From assembly GCA_020639075.1 (NCBI GenBank), contig JACKHI010000001.1, forward strand, positions 5,208,001 through 5,272,000: DNA of 64,000 nucleotides. The letters run 5' to 3'. Source of the DNA: Phycisphaerales bacterium. GTDB taxonomy: Bacteria > Planctomycetota > Phycisphaerae > UBA1845 > UTPLA1. Below are positions 19,017 through 28,207 of the stretch, piece after piece; within the stretch, counting starts at the first letter, position 1, and each line of letters begins with the position of its first letter. The translations under genes and the position numbers were made by a program. The notes below the pieces were generated by a model that was given only the letters and a program-made list of their open reading frames with translations, made no database searches and was not told the origin of the DNA.

Positions 19017-19277
19017 TCAGGCGCCGCGGGCCTTGTCGATGTCGGTCCGAACCGGGGCGGGCAAGGGCAGCGAATCGACTTCCGGGATCGATGCGATGGC
19101 GGACAGTGTCGTCTCGTAGGCCGTCGTCGAGTCGGCCATCGTGTCGACGTAGAGTCGCCGTCGGCCCGCGAGGATGGCAAGGCCGCCGCCTTCGCCGCCC
19201 ATGGGGACTTTTTCGACGCTGATGCCGAGTTCCCTGGCTGCATCAATCAGGGCGTCGAGTCGCTGCGGGATGGTCAT
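19017..19277 (-). CDS. Small conserved protein, unknown function
   Basis: 86 residues: an acidic/basic helix (PQRLDALIDAARELGISV), a glycine turn (MGGEGGG), a short hydrophobic strand (LAILAGRRRLYVDT) and a helical end. It has no signal peptide or metal motif. I recall similar short proteins with a GGEGGG turn and a following VDT strand from planctomycete genomes, but know no function. It is read just upstream of the phosphohexomutase and divergently from the kinase gene at 19351. Its codon pattern matches its neighbours, which supports it being real. Confidence 0.6.
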   Translation of the reverse strand: MTIPQRLDALIDAARELGISVEKVPMGGEGGGLAILAGRRRLYVDTMADSTTAYETTLSAIASIPEVDSLPLPAPVRTDIDKARGA

Positions 19278-19350
19278 AGATCAATTTCCGTTTTTGCAAA
19301 TCCCCTGTCTCGACGATTCCGCCGAGGCAGTACAATATGCGGAAGCGAAC

Positions 19351-20181
19351 ATGTTGGACAAGGACCGATCGAACATCACGGAGGATGTCGGCGGCGGCGA
19401 CGGGCCGCTGGTCGGCGACGTTGCACTGGGCCGCAAGCTCGGTCTGCTCGAGGCGCAGTTCTCATTGCTGAGCGACCAGGTTCGCGAATTGCAGCGACTC
19501 GCATCCCTCGGGACGATGTCGGCAGTCGTCGCCCACGAAATCAACAATCTGCTGACGCCGATGATCTCGTACGGTCAATTCGCCGCCGGGCAAAGCAATC
19601 CGGACGTCTGGCGAAAGGCCGTCGATCGGGCCAACGACAGTGCGGTCCGACTGCGGGCGCTGTGCAATGGAATTCTCGGTATTGCCTCAAACGTGCGAAC
19701 GCATCCGAGCGTCAGCGCGATCAAGCCTCTTTTAGAGGAAACGCTATATGCACTGGGGCGCGACTGGAAGAAGGACAAGATCGATGCGGCGTGCGAGGCC
19801 GAAGATTCGCTTGTTGCCTGTTTCGACACCGGCGCGATGCGTCAGGTGCTGTTCAATCTCAGCATCAATGCGCGACAGGCCATGATGGGACGCGGCGGAC
19901 GTCTTCGATTGAGGGCCGAGGCGCATCATGGCGGACGGGTCCGCCTCAGTGTGAGCGATACGGGCATGGGGATTCCGCCGGAGAATCTTCCCCGCATTTT
20001 CGAGCCGTTCTTCACAACGAAGCGCCGCGAAACACGATCGGATTCGGGCGGCGTCGGGCTCGGGCTTTACGTCTGTCGATGTCTCGTCGAGGAACAGGGT
20101 GGTTCGATCGCCGTGGAGAGCCGCGTCGGCGAGGGGACGACGTTTTTGATCGAGCTGCCGGGCGCAGCGTCTAACGCGTAA
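19351..20181 (+). CDS. Orphan sensor histidine kinase (soluble)
   Basis: 276 residues from the ATG at 19351, preceded by GGAAG; earlier in-frame starts run into the divergent gene. A short N-terminal coiled-coil region leads to the H-box VVAHEINNLLTP. A GHKL ATPase domain follows, with N-box LFNLSINARQAM, G1 box DTGMGIPPENL, F box IFEPFFTTK and G2 box GGVGLGLYVCR. No membrane segment or sensor domain is seen, so it is probably a cytoplasmic kinase that receives its signal from a partner. No response regulator is adjacent. Its last 11 bases overlap the end of the convergent PilZ gene. Confidence 0.9.
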   Translation: MLDKDRSNITEDVGGGDGPLVGDVALGRKLGLLEAQFSLLSDQVRELQRLASLGTMSAVVAHEINNLLTPMISYGQFAAGQSNPDVWRKAVDRANDSAVRLRALCNGILGIASNVRTHPSVSAIKPLLEETLYALGRDWKKDKIDAACEAEDSLVACFDTGAMRQVLFNLSINARQAMMGRGGRLRLRAEAHHGGRVRLSVSDTGMGIPPENLPRIFEPFFTTKRRETRSDSGGVGLGLYVCRCLVEEQGGSIAVESRVGEGTTFLIELPGAASNA

Positions 20182-20854
20182 AGGCGATGCCGAGTCGATA
20201 TCCGTCTTCCCACGTATCGCATGCGCGAACGACGCCGGTGGTCTTCGGCGATCCCGGCAAGTCAGTGAATCGAAGCAGGATTTCGCGCCCCGGGCGAATC
20301 TCAATCGGGATAACGCATCCGACACCGCCGATCGACACGTCGATCGCCCGGGCCGGCACTTCGACGTCATCCACCATGACAGTCATGTGATCGTCAGAGA
20401 CTTTTCGCGGGTGTTTCCTCGTGTCCATGATCGGCTTGTCGAGGGGGGCGCGGCGATGCAGTGCCGCAACCAGTTCCCTGCCGACCATGATTCGCGGATT
20501 CGGCGCTGTCGGAACCGTCACGTTGTTGATCGAGTCCGGCGCGGACTCAACGTCGAGTACACCGAAGTACCTGGCGCCGCAGCCGGAGCATTGCCAGCTG
20601 GAGCCGACTTCGCCCGGCATCGCCAGCCGAATGGGCAATGGCAATCTGCAGTTGTCACAGGCGATGAGTAGTGCGCGTAGTTCGGTTCTCACAACCAGTC
20701 CCTGAAAATGATATTCCTCGTGCCGAAGTCGGCGACACGTACATGCCTCATCGGCTGCCAATGTCTCACGGATCAGTCTCGATCGCTCGTTCCGACCATG
20801 TGAGGCAGCGCGTGCGATCGGCGTCCGATAGTCTGCGGGGGGCGATGCCGTCAT
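20171..20854 (-). CDS. PilZ-domain protein with an N-terminal zinc-ribbon-like segment
   Basis: 227 residues from the ATG at 20854 (a GTG at 20869 is the alternative). In the first half, CDNC and CSGC are spaced like a zinc ribbon. The second half is a PilZ domain: RKHPRKVSDDHMTV corresponds to the RxxxR switch, and AIDVSIGGVGC to the (D/N)xSxxG motif that binds cyclic-di-GMP. Binding is expected from family knowledge but untested, and what it controls is unknown. It ends inside the last codons of the convergent histidine kinase gene. Confidence 0.8.
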   Translation of the reverse strand: MTASPPADYRTPIARAASHGRNERSRLIRETLAADEACTCRRLRHEEYHFQGLVVRTELRALLIACDNCRLPLPIRLAMPGEVGSSWQCSGCGARYFGVLDVESAPDSINNVTVPTAPNPRIMVGRELVAALHRRAPLDKPIMDTRKHPRKVSDDHMTVMVDDVEVPARAIDVSIGGVGCVIPIEIRPGREILLRFTDLPGSPKTTGVVRACDTWEDGYRLGIAFTR

Positions 20855-21024
20855 CGTGCCGCCGAGCACGCGATAGGTTCATCGCATTGGATCGCGATGG
20901 CGCTCTCGCATTGCGGCAAGCCGGGTCAAATCCAGAGGAACGACATGCGATTGTCGCGTCTATGCCTGCAAGCGGGAGCAGCGCCGCGTACGCAACTCCA
21001 GACTGATGTGCATTCGGGCAGGCG

Positions 21025-21795
21025 TCAGGCAGGCGTGGTCGCTCGTCCGGCGTTTTGCGGACTATGACGCGATGGACGGCGCGCGGCGTCACGCCTCAGC
21101 TTTCCATGAAGTGCGAACAATTCGCGAAATGCCTTGAGGATTACGCGGAAGTTCGCGCCGGTCTGTTCGCCGGCGGTGCGAGGATAGTGATGTACGCCGA
21201 CTTCATCGATCGACAGGCCTCGGTACGTCGCCCTTGCAAGCAACTCCGTGCTGATCATCGCGCCGTCGCTCTCGAGAGTCACGTCGTCGAGCAGACGTCG
21301 TGGAATGAGTTTGAATGCACAGTCGATGTCGCGAACGCGGATTCCGAACAGGGCTCTGACGAGCGTGCCCCAGCAGAACGCGTTCAACCTGCGCGGCAGC
21401 GGGTCGGCCCGATGCATTCGATATCCGACGGCCATATCGCAGTTGGCGAGCAGAGCGATCAGCTTCGGCAGTTCGGCGAGGTCGAATTGGCCGTCGCCGT
21501 CGCTGAAGAACACCCAGTCCATTCGCGATTCGTCGAATCCTCGTCGAACAGCGCCGCCATAACCGCGATTCGGTCGGTTATGAACCGCACGGATTTCGGG
21601 GTGTTTCGCGGCGAGTCGATCCGCGATGGCGCCCGTTGCGTCGCGGCTGCCGTCATTGACGAGAATGATCTCGAATCGTTCAGCAATCGTCGGCGCGATC
21701 CGCAGAGCCGACTGTGCGACGCGCTGAATGTTGGCCTCCTCGTTGTAGAACGGGAAGAAAATGGAAATCGACGAGAGCTTGGTTTGCGTCGGCAT
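21025..21795 (-). CDS. Glycosyltransferase family 2 (polyprenyl-phosphate transferase type)
   Basis: 256 residues from the ATG at 21795, with GAGGA 6 bases upstream; a longer open frame to 22014 adds only basic, non-conserved sequence. The GT-A fold is clear: FFPFYNEEANIQ at the start, ILVNDGSRDATG, the metal-binding FSDGDGQFD, and a late KLIPRRLLDD segment typical of the dolichol-phosphate-mannose synthase/DPG group. No C-terminal membrane anchor is seen. It probably moves a sugar from a nucleotide donor onto a lipid carrier. It could feed the membrane glycosyltransferases elsewhere in this window, but that link is inference. Confidence 0.88.
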   Translation of the reverse strand: MPTQTKLSSISIFFPFYNEEANIQRVAQSALRIAPTIAERFEIILVNDGSRDATGAIADRLAAKHPEIRAVHNRPNRGYGGAVRRGFDESRMDWVFFSDGDGQFDLAELPKLIALLANCDMAVGYRMHRADPLPRRLNAFCWGTLVRALFGIRVRDIDCAFKLIPRRLLDDVTLESDGAMISTELLARATYRGLSIDEVGVHHYPRTAGEQTGANFRVILKAFRELFALHGKLRRDAARRPSRHSPQNAGRATTPA

Positions 21796-22409
21796 CTGAT
21801 CGTCCTCTGGTGCGTCGGCGTTGCCGAGGCGGTGTCCGAATTCGGTTTTCAACCTTGTCGCGCAGATTCCCATGCATCGTGCGTGCCACGCCGACACACG
21901 ACTGCCCGATCTCCGTTGTTGATTGATGTTTCTCAGGGACGACGTTGGATTTGTGGTGCGTCGGCGCGTTTGCCCACATCCGGGCGCCGGCAATTCGCAA
22001 TGTGGTGTCGTCACGACTCAACCCGCCGAGTCGTCAATTCGGGAGAATTCGCACATCGGCCATGTGTGTTCGTGCACAAGCGGTCGAAAGTTGACTCGAA
22101 TCGCGTTCGGCTTTCGCGCCGACTGCGCAAGCCGCCTGGCGTGTGCGCGGCGTGAACGTCCGCACAGGACCGTGTGCAGGCAATGCTTGCTGATCTGCAC
22201 AGACTTGAGGATCCGCATCGGTCGTCGGGCAAAGTCGAATTCTTAAGTCCATGTCGAATATCCAGTTAGCGTCGTCGCCGGCGACCACTGAAAAAGAGTG
22301 GTATGCGAAATGCTGATGTACGGCGTCGTCGGGCCGAGTGCACTCGGCAACGACTCGAACTTTGAACGACAGCAATTTCGCACAGAACTCAAACACGGAG
22401 GCAACTCAG
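21796..22409. other. Divergent intergenic region without a recognisable gene
   Basis: About 614 bases separate the GT2 gene (minus) from the Asn/Asp-repeat lipoprotein gene (plus), so two outward promoters are expected here. A 7-bp hairpin ACGACTC...GAGTCGT lies at 22013-22034. I see no convincing small gene, tRNA or riboswitch. A strong ribosome-binding site, GGAGG at 22397-22401, belongs to the downstream gene. Confidence 0.4.
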
Positions 22410-23960
22410 ATGAATCTCACCAAACCCCACAAGGTCGTGCTCGCACTGGCCGGCATCTGGATGGCAGCGTTCGCCGTACACGCGGGATGCGAGTCATCCC
22501 CCGGTCTCGACGCCCTTTCAGGTGTCGGCGCATTCCGAAGCGACGTTCTCATCGACGCACAATTCGCGCGGGCCCCGATGTTCGTGGCGCCGAATTCCCT
22601 GACGCAGCGCACCAACTACATCGACGTGTCGGCCGAGGTTCCGGTGGACGGCGAGACCGTCCATTTCGAGCTGCCGATGGACAGCATCGCGTTCGAGGCG
22701 GACGCGATCGACGCGGGCGTGAACGGCGACGTGGAGATCGAATTGGTGGTTTCGTCGGCCGACAGCCGATCGGCGCCGATTCGCAAGTCCGTTGCGACGG
22801 TTCGCCTGCAGCGCGACGTAACGGGTAATCTCCAAGTGGTCCGCGCTGAGAGCCCGGCGCTCGGACGCGACATCGTTTCGCTGCTGAGCGGCGGCGAAGT
22901 CGCTGTGAACGTTGTCGTCAAGAGCGACTTGTTCGGCACCACGTTTGTCGACGGAACGAAGATCCGCGTCGGATTCGGTCGATTGCCCGGCAATGGCAAT
23001 GACAATACGGGCAACGACAACTCGACCGGCAATAAGAACGACAACACGGGCGACGATGCCGGTAACGACAATGCCGGCGGGAATACAAATGACAACGCAG
23101 GTGACGATTCGGGCAACGACAACGCCGGCGACGATTTCGGCGACGACGATTCTGCCGGCAACATGAACGACAACGCGGGTGACGACTCCGGCAATGACAA
23201 CACGGCCGGCAACACGAACGGCAACACTGGCGATGACGCGGGCAACGACAACGCCGGTGACGATTCAGGCAACGACAATACGGATGACAATTCGAACGGC
23301 AATACCGGCGACGACTCGGGCAATGACAACACAGCCGGCAATACGAATGACAACACCGGTGATGATACGGGCAACGATAACACGGCCGGGAACACGAACG
23401 ACAACGCCGGCGACGATTCTGGCAATGACAACACGGCCGGCAATTCGAACGACAATACCGGCGACGACAACGGCAATGACAACACCGGCGACAACGGCAA
23501 CGACAATTCGTCGGCCGGTCTCTGCTCGGATGGTTCGCTCCAGGTTCGCGCCGACGTGGACGGTCCCGGCGGTATCGAAGTGGACGCCCGCTACAGCGAA
23601 AACGGACCGGATTGCAAGCGATTCCGCCTGAAGATCGATGGCTTTGCGACGGGTTGGTACGACGTCTTCGTGAACGACGTGTTCGTCGGTGAAATCTTCG
23701 CGGACAGCGACGACGGCGAAGGCGAGATCCGGCTTGAGACCGACAACGGCAACTTCCCGGCGGGTTTCCCGGCCGTCGCGGCGGGGGACGTCGTCAGCGT
23801 GGGTGACGTCATCGACGTCGTCCTGCAGACGCACTGTTCCGAGGCCTTCTTCTGCAGCAACAGCAACGGCAACGACAACACCGGTGGTAACACGAACGAC
23901 AATGGCGCCGGCAACACGAATGACAACGGCGCCGGCAACACAAACGACAACGGCGCCTGA
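22410..23960 (+). CDS. Asn/Asp-rich low-complexity lipoprotein
   Basis: 516 residues from the ATG at 22410 (GGAGG 8 bases upstream). The signal peptide ends at AVHA-GC, a plausible lipobox. The first 170 mature residues are a beta-rich domain. Residues 193-368 or so are a degenerate Gly-Asn-Asp-Asn array alternating blocks such as GNDNTAGNTNDNTGDDS, followed by a second folded domain and a short C-terminal reprise (NTNDNGAG three times). The array is acidic and probably binds cations or acts as an extended linker. The codons in it are biased and repetitive, which suggests expansion by slippage. Function unknown. Confidence 0.8.
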   Translation: MNLTKPHKVVLALAGIWMAAFAVHAGCESSPGLDALSGVGAFRSDVLIDAQFARAPMFVAPNSLTQRTNYIDVSAEVPVDGETVHFELPMDSIAFEADAIDAGVNGDVEIELVVSSADSRSAPIRKSVATVRLQRDVTGNLQVVRAESPALGRDIVSLLSGGEVAVNVVVKSDLFGTTFVDGTKIRVGFGRLPGNGNDNTGNDNSTGNKNDNTGDDAGNDNAGGNTNDNAGDDSGNDNAGDDFGDDDSAGNMNDNAGDDSGNDNTAGNTNGNTGDDAGNDNAGDDSGNDNTDDNSNGNTGDDSGNDNTAGNTNDNTGDDTGNDNTAGNTNDNAGDDSGNDNTAGNSNDNTGDDNGNDNTGDNGNDNSSAGLCSDGSLQVRADVDGPGGIEVDARYSENGPDCKRFRLKIDGFATGWYDVFVNDVFVGEIFADSDDGEGEIRLETDNGNFPAGFPAVAAGDVVSVGDVIDVVLQTHCSEAFFCSNSNGNDNTGGNTNDNGAGNTNDNGAGNTNDNGA

Positions 23961-24027
23961 TCGCCCTCGGACTTTAGACTTGTGGCTCGCCCTGACCGCG
24001 GAGTGATGTGCTGCGGGGTACGTTGAG

Positions 24028-24072
24028 ATCGGCGGCCTGTCGCCAATGGCGTGACGGGCCGCCGATTTCCAT
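24028..24072 (+). terminator. Probable terminator after the Asn/Asp lipoprotein gene
   Basis: A 10-bp stem ATCGGCGGCC...GGCCGCCGAT (24028-24037 with 24057-24066) holds an inner short stem and is followed by TTTCCATTTT. The T-run is imperfect. Confidence 0.5.
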
Positions 24073-24218
24073 TTTCGCCGCGAGGATGGGGCAGTTCGCC
24101 GGGCGTCGGTGCCGCAAAGTCGAGAGCTTCCATCGAAGGAATTCGGAAGTCGGTTAGACTATCGCGGCACGGCATTGGAACCGGTGTGCGTTTGAAGGTG
24201 TTCGTCGGAGAGATCGGT

Positions 24219-26237
24219 ATGACGCAGGGACATGTCGCTGGCGAGAACTGCCTGTTAACGGCGCGGGCGCCCGGTTACGACTGCATCGTTCGACGAACTG
24301 CGAAGGCGCTATTGGTCTACGCTCTCGCATTCGCATTCGGTTTCTTCGTCATGCTCTATTTCGCGTCGGCGCCGAAGCGGTTCAGCGACGGGACGCAGGC
24401 GATCGGCGTGTCCGGGAACGACTCGTTCTACCACATCAAGATGGCGTCGATGCTGCCGGAAGTCGGTCTCGTCGATAAGTTCCCGTGGCTGCAATACGCC
24501 TACTTTCGCGAGCCGGGACCGCACGGCGATGAGTTCGTCAGCCATCACTACGGATTTCATGTTCTTCTGTTGCCGTTTGTGAAGGTTTCGGAGTGGTTGA
24601 CGGGCGAGCCGCTCAGCGGAGGCCGCTGGGCCGTCAGCGCATTCTTCGGCGTGAATGTGATGTTGTTCTTCGCCATCCTGCGGACAGCGCGCGTGCCGTG
24701 GGCGTGGGTCTGGCTGTTGCTCTTCATGCTCCTGCCGTTCCAGTTCTTCATGAGACACGCGTATGTGCGCGCGATCGGTCCATCGCTGATCTGCATGCTG
24801 CTGCTCGTGCTGTTCGTCATACAGCGTCGGGCGCTGGCCGTGGCGATCGTCGCTGCGTTGAGCAATCACGTGTACCTCGGGTCGATTATGTACACGCCCG
24901 TCATCATCGGCGCGTTTGCCGCGGCGTGCGTGGTGGATCGGGGCGGATGGGCGAAATTCCCATGGCAAATCGTGATCGCCGCCGTCATCGGTTGGGCCGT
25001 CGGGGCCGTCACGTATCCGTATATGGGCGGGATGTTCGAGTTTCTGAAGTTGCAGGTCTTCGGCACGGGGCTCGCGCCGGATATCGAAGTGGGGCGCGAA
25101 TGGAAGCCCTACGAAGGCGTCTGGTGGTTCGCGACGACGCTGGCCGGGCCGCTGCTATTGATTTTTGCAGGCGCTGCGATTGTTCGATTCCGACTGGGAC
25201 CGCGGCTCGATGCCGACGAGATGTTCCTGCTTCTGTTGAATTTCGGTTTCCTGGTGCTGACGCTGAAGGCGCGTCGATTCGTCGAGTATTGGCCGGCGTT
25301 CGCGATCCTGAGTGCCGCGCTAATGGCGCGAACGATTATTCCGTTGCTGACGACGGAGAGGCTGGAGGAGAAGGAACCAGCATCGACAGATGACGATGGG
25401 GCCTCGGGAGAACTGTTCGATTACCTGTGGCTGGGCGGCATGTTCGTTACCGCAGTGGCGATCCTGGGGCGCGGCGTGATCTTGCTGGTGAGAAACGCGG
25501 AAACGTGGAAGCTGGCGGAGGGGTGGCCGCTTGCGATTGCGGGCGCATCGCTGCTCGTTCTCACGATTCTCTTTGGAGCTGAGTCAGATTCGACGTCAAC
25601 GCAAACGAGAGTCGCCGGGGCCGTCGCTCGATCGATCCTATGTCTGGCAGGTATGGCATTGATAGCGCTGATCGGCTTCAAGACCAACAATTGGCAGAGC
25701 ATCCGAGAAGGTTCCCAGCTTCGATTCGACCTGCCCGAAGTTCGCAAAATGATGGCGTTTCTCAAGGCGGATTCCAAACCCGGCGCCGTTATTTTCACGA
25801 CGGATTGGGACGATTTCCCGCTGTTTTTCTATCACAACAGCTACGACTACTACGTCGTCGGTCTCGATCCGAAATTCACACACGCGCGTCGGCCCGATCT
25901 GTGGGAGCGATACGTCAAGATCACGCGGGCCCAGGCGCCGGCCAAGGTCTCGGTCAATCGAGTCGATGACGAGGGGAAGAAGTTCACAGATCGCATCGAT
26001 GTGAAGGTGTCGGATATCCGCGACGAATTCCGTGCCGACTACGTCATTACGGATAGCGACCACTCGGGACTGGCGGGGCAGCTCAGCCGGGAGAAAGACC
26101 TCGCGGAGCTCGTCTATCCGTGCAGGGAATACTCGAAGTGCCGCAATTCCCCATACCTCGTGTTCCGCATTCATTCGGCGGGAGTCTCCAGCGAAGCCCC
26201 AGTCGGGCCCGACGCGGCATCGCGACCGGCCGACTAG
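24219..26237 (+). CDS. Large multi-pass membrane protein, STT3/GT-C-like
   Basis: 672 residues from the ATG at 24219 (GGAGA upstream). It has about a dozen hydrophobic segments and a soluble C-terminal domain of about 170 residues. After the first membrane helix, GNDSFYHIKMASML lies where STT3/AglB oligosaccharyltransferases carry their catalytic acidic loop (D-x-x-Y-H). The C-terminal domain contains TDWDDFPLFFYHN, placed like the WWDxG motif of that family. This suggests a GT-C enzyme using a lipid-linked sugar. The match is by pattern, not by alignment. Other family 39/83-type glycosyltransferases or a divergent non-catalytic relative remain possible. Confidence 0.65.
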   Translation: MTQGHVAGENCLLTARAPGYDCIVRRTAKALLVYALAFAFGFFVMLYFASAPKRFSDGTQAIGVSGNDSFYHIKMASMLPEVGLVDKFPWLQYAYFREPGPHGDEFVSHHYGFHVLLLPFVKVSEWLTGEPLSGGRWAVSAFFGVNVMLFFAILRTARVPWAWVWLLLFMLLPFQFFMRHAYVRAIGPSLICMLLLVLFVIQRRALAVAIVAALSNHVYLGSIMYTPVIIGAFAAACVVDRGGWAKFPWQIVIAAVIGWAVGAVTYPYMGGMFEFLKLQVFGTGLAPDIEVGREWKPYEGVWWFATTLAGPLLLIFAGAAIVRFRLGPRLDADEMFLLLLNFGFLVLTLKARRFVEYWPAFAILSAALMARTIIPLLTTERLEEKEPASTDDDGASGELFDYLWLGGMFVTAVAILGRGVILLVRNAETWKLAEGWPLAIAGASLLVLTILFGAESDSTSTQTRVAGAVARSILCLAGMALIALIGFKTNNWQSIREGSQLRFDLPEVRKMMAFLKADSKPGAVIFTTDWDDFPLFFYHNSYDYYVVGLDPKFTHARRPDLWERYVKITRAQAPAKVSVNRVDDEGKKFTDRIDVKVSDIRDEFRADYVITDSDHSGLAGQLSREKDLAELVYPCREYSKCRNSPYLVFRIHSAGVSSEAPVGPDAASRPAD

Positions 26238-26774
26238 TGTCGCTCCGTGATTGATCGATTCTCGTTTCGGGGAGTGCGGGCGTCTCGCCCGCACGAATCG
26301 CGGGTACGGCCCTTTGATACTCTGACGAGTTATCCGTCTCGCCCGCACGAATCTCGGGTACGACCCTTTGATACTCTGACGAGTTATCCGTCTTGCGGGC
26401 ACGAATCTCGGGTACGACCCTTTGATACTCTGACGAGTTATCCGTCTTGCGGGCGAGACGCCCGCACTCCCCTCACTGCGACCCTGAGTCCTTGAGACAG
26501 GTCACGAGCGATTGAGCGTTCAGCTTGGCGCCAGACCGCCCCTCGCTGTCCTCTCGGGGCGGTGGGTTCTGGCATTCCAATTGCTCAATATTCACCGTCG
26601 ATATTATCGCGTTTGGTTCGTAAGCGACTAAAAACAAGAAGGTTAGGTGTTTGTGGATCGGGATTTCTCGACATGTTTCGCGTACAATGGCCCCTGGAAT
26701 TGTGTGTCATCGCACACCGGGGCTGTGTGTGCGAGCACACATGGTTGTGAGCACGCAACGGCGAGGGAGGTCTG
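26238..26774. other. Intergenic region with tandem repeat and hairpins
   Basis: These 537 bases hold the 54-bp tandem array described separately. They also hold a bulged hairpin at 26530-26573, GCCAGA-CCGCCCC paired with GGGGCGG and TCTGGC, and the leader of the histidine kinase gene at 26775. The kinase gene has GAGGGAGG just before its ATG. An open frame across 26247-26495 is produced by the repeats. Confidence 0.6.
26269..26472. repeat. Three 54-bp direct repeats inside a perfect 24-bp inverted repeat
   Basis: Direct repeats lie at 26288-26341, 26342-26395 and 26396-26449, contiguous and about 90% or more identical. The outer boundary is a perfect 24-bp inverted repeat: 26269-26292 begins GGGGAGTGCGGGCGTCTCGC, and 26449-26472 is its exact complement. 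The arrangement resembles a non-autonomous palindromic element whose core has been amplified. No transposase gene and no unique spacers are present. Confidence 0.85.
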
Positions 26775-28187
26775 ATGTCCCGGTTCCGCTGGTACCACTA
26801 TTACTTTTTGCTCGCGTTTTTTGACGTGGTTGTGATCGTGCTGAGCCTGCGACTTCACCAGCAAGCGGTCGATCACGTTCAGGAGCTGCTGGACGCCCAG
26901 ACGCGCCTCGATACGGAGGCGAAGATGCTCCAGAGCGCGCAAAAGGCGGTCATGGAACTGAACGCCCCCGGCAATGATCTCTTCGGCCGGCCCACTCGCG
27001 AGGAATTCGACAAGCAGCGACGACGCTTCGACGCGGCCGATCGCTACATGACGCAGGTGCTGGCGCAAATTCGAGATCTGTCGCTCGATGAAACGCGAAT
27101 CGCGCTGCATGTGGACGGGATGAAAGCCAAAGCGCGCGAGCTGTTCAGTATTTTCCAGCCGCTTGCGATGGGCGACGCCTCGAAATCCGCCGACGTCGTG
27201 TCCGTCTCGGCGGGGCCCGTCATGCGTGACATGGACAATGCGCAGCACGAAGCGCTGCACGCCATCGCATCGCTTTCAAACGCCAACTCGGAACGTCGAC
27301 GCCATCTGATCGAACAGCAGCAGGTCGATCTCAGCGATCAGTTCCGCAAGCAGAGTTTCATCATCGCCGGCGTGCTGATCATCCTTGTCGGCGTCCTTTT
27401 CTTCGGAAGACAACTTCAGGAGGCGGACAAGGCGTTGACGCTTGAGCGAGAACGCGTCAAGGAAGCAAGGCGCGAGCGACTCGCGGCGATCGGCGAACTG
27501 TGTTCGTCCGTCGCGCATGGGATACGCAATCCGCTCGCCGCGATACGCAGCTCGGCGCAGCTCGCGCTCGAACTCGGCCAACTCGACGGCGGCACGCGCG
27601 AACGCATCCAGGACATTCTCGACGAGGGTCGTCGCCTCGGAGATCGCGTGACGGGCCTGCTCTCCATCGCCCGCGTGAATGCGGACTCGTTCGGCGAGAT
27701 CGATCTGACGAATGTCGTCAATGTCGGCATCAAGGGGCTGCTCCCGGAAATCGAACGCCAAGGTCTGACGCTGGAAACCGAGATCAGCGACGAGCCCGTG
27801 CTCGTCAGCGGCGATCGACCGCGGCTTGAACAATGCGTCGTCGAGTATCTCTCGAATGCGATGGAACACAGCCCGGCAGGCGGAACGATTCGCGTGAGCT
27901 GCGGCATCGAGGCGGACTCGGCCGTGATTGCGGTGGAAGATGAGGGACCGGGCGTGCCGAAGGCCGTCCGCGAGCGCGTGTTTGATCTGTTCTTTACGAC
28001 GAAGCCCGCGGGAACGGGCATCGGTCTCGCGACAGTCATGCGCATCGCCAAGCTGCACGGCGGCGACGCGGGGCTGGACGATGTATCGGCCGGCGGGGCG
28101 AGATTCACATTCAAGATCCCAACGTTGACGGCAGCGGCGCGAAATCGCGCTGATCGCGGCATATCCCGAGGCAATGCCGCGGCATAG
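26775..28187 (+). CDS. Membrane sensor histidine kinase (NtrB/ZraS-like)
   Basis: 470 residues. Two membrane helices (about residues 9-26 and 196-214) bracket a helical periplasmic domain of about 170 residues. A short linker helix and the H-box SVAHGIRNPLAAIRSS follow, then a HATPase domain (EYLSNAMEHS, DEGPGVP, FFTTKPAGTGIGLATV). The HGIRNPL form of the H-box is characteristic of kinases that pair with sigma-54-dependent regulators. The response regulator gene begins 20 bases downstream, so they form an operon. The ligand is unknown; the helical sensor domain suggests small-molecule or envelope-stress sensing. Confidence 0.92.
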   Translation: MSRFRWYHYYFLLAFFDVVVIVLSLRLHQQAVDHVQELLDAQTRLDTEAKMLQSAQKAVMELNAPGNDLFGRPTREEFDKQRRRFDAADRYMTQVLAQIRDLSLDETRIALHVDGMKAKARELFSIFQPLAMGDASKSADVVSVSAGPVMRDMDNAQHEALHAIASLSNANSERRRHLIEQQQVDLSDQFRKQSFIIAGVLIILVGVLFFGRQLQEADKALTLERERVKEARRERLAAIGELCSSVAHGIRNPLAAIRSSAQLALELGQLDGGTRERIQDILDEGRRLGDRVTGLLSIARVNADSFGEIDLTNVVNVGIKGLLPEIERQGLTLETEISDEPVLVSGDRPRLEQCVVEYLSNAMEHSPAGGTIRVSCGIEADSAVIAVEDEGPGVPKAVRERVFDLFFTTKPAGTGIGLATVMRIAKLHGGDAGLDDVSAGGARFTFKIPTLTAAARNRADRGISRGNAAA

Positions 28188-28207
28188 ATCATTGCAGGAG
28201 TAATTCG

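Noticed and set aside
26269..26472. CRISPR array
   Set aside because: The 54-bp repeats are contiguous with no unique spacers and no cas genes; they are framed by an inverted repeat instead.
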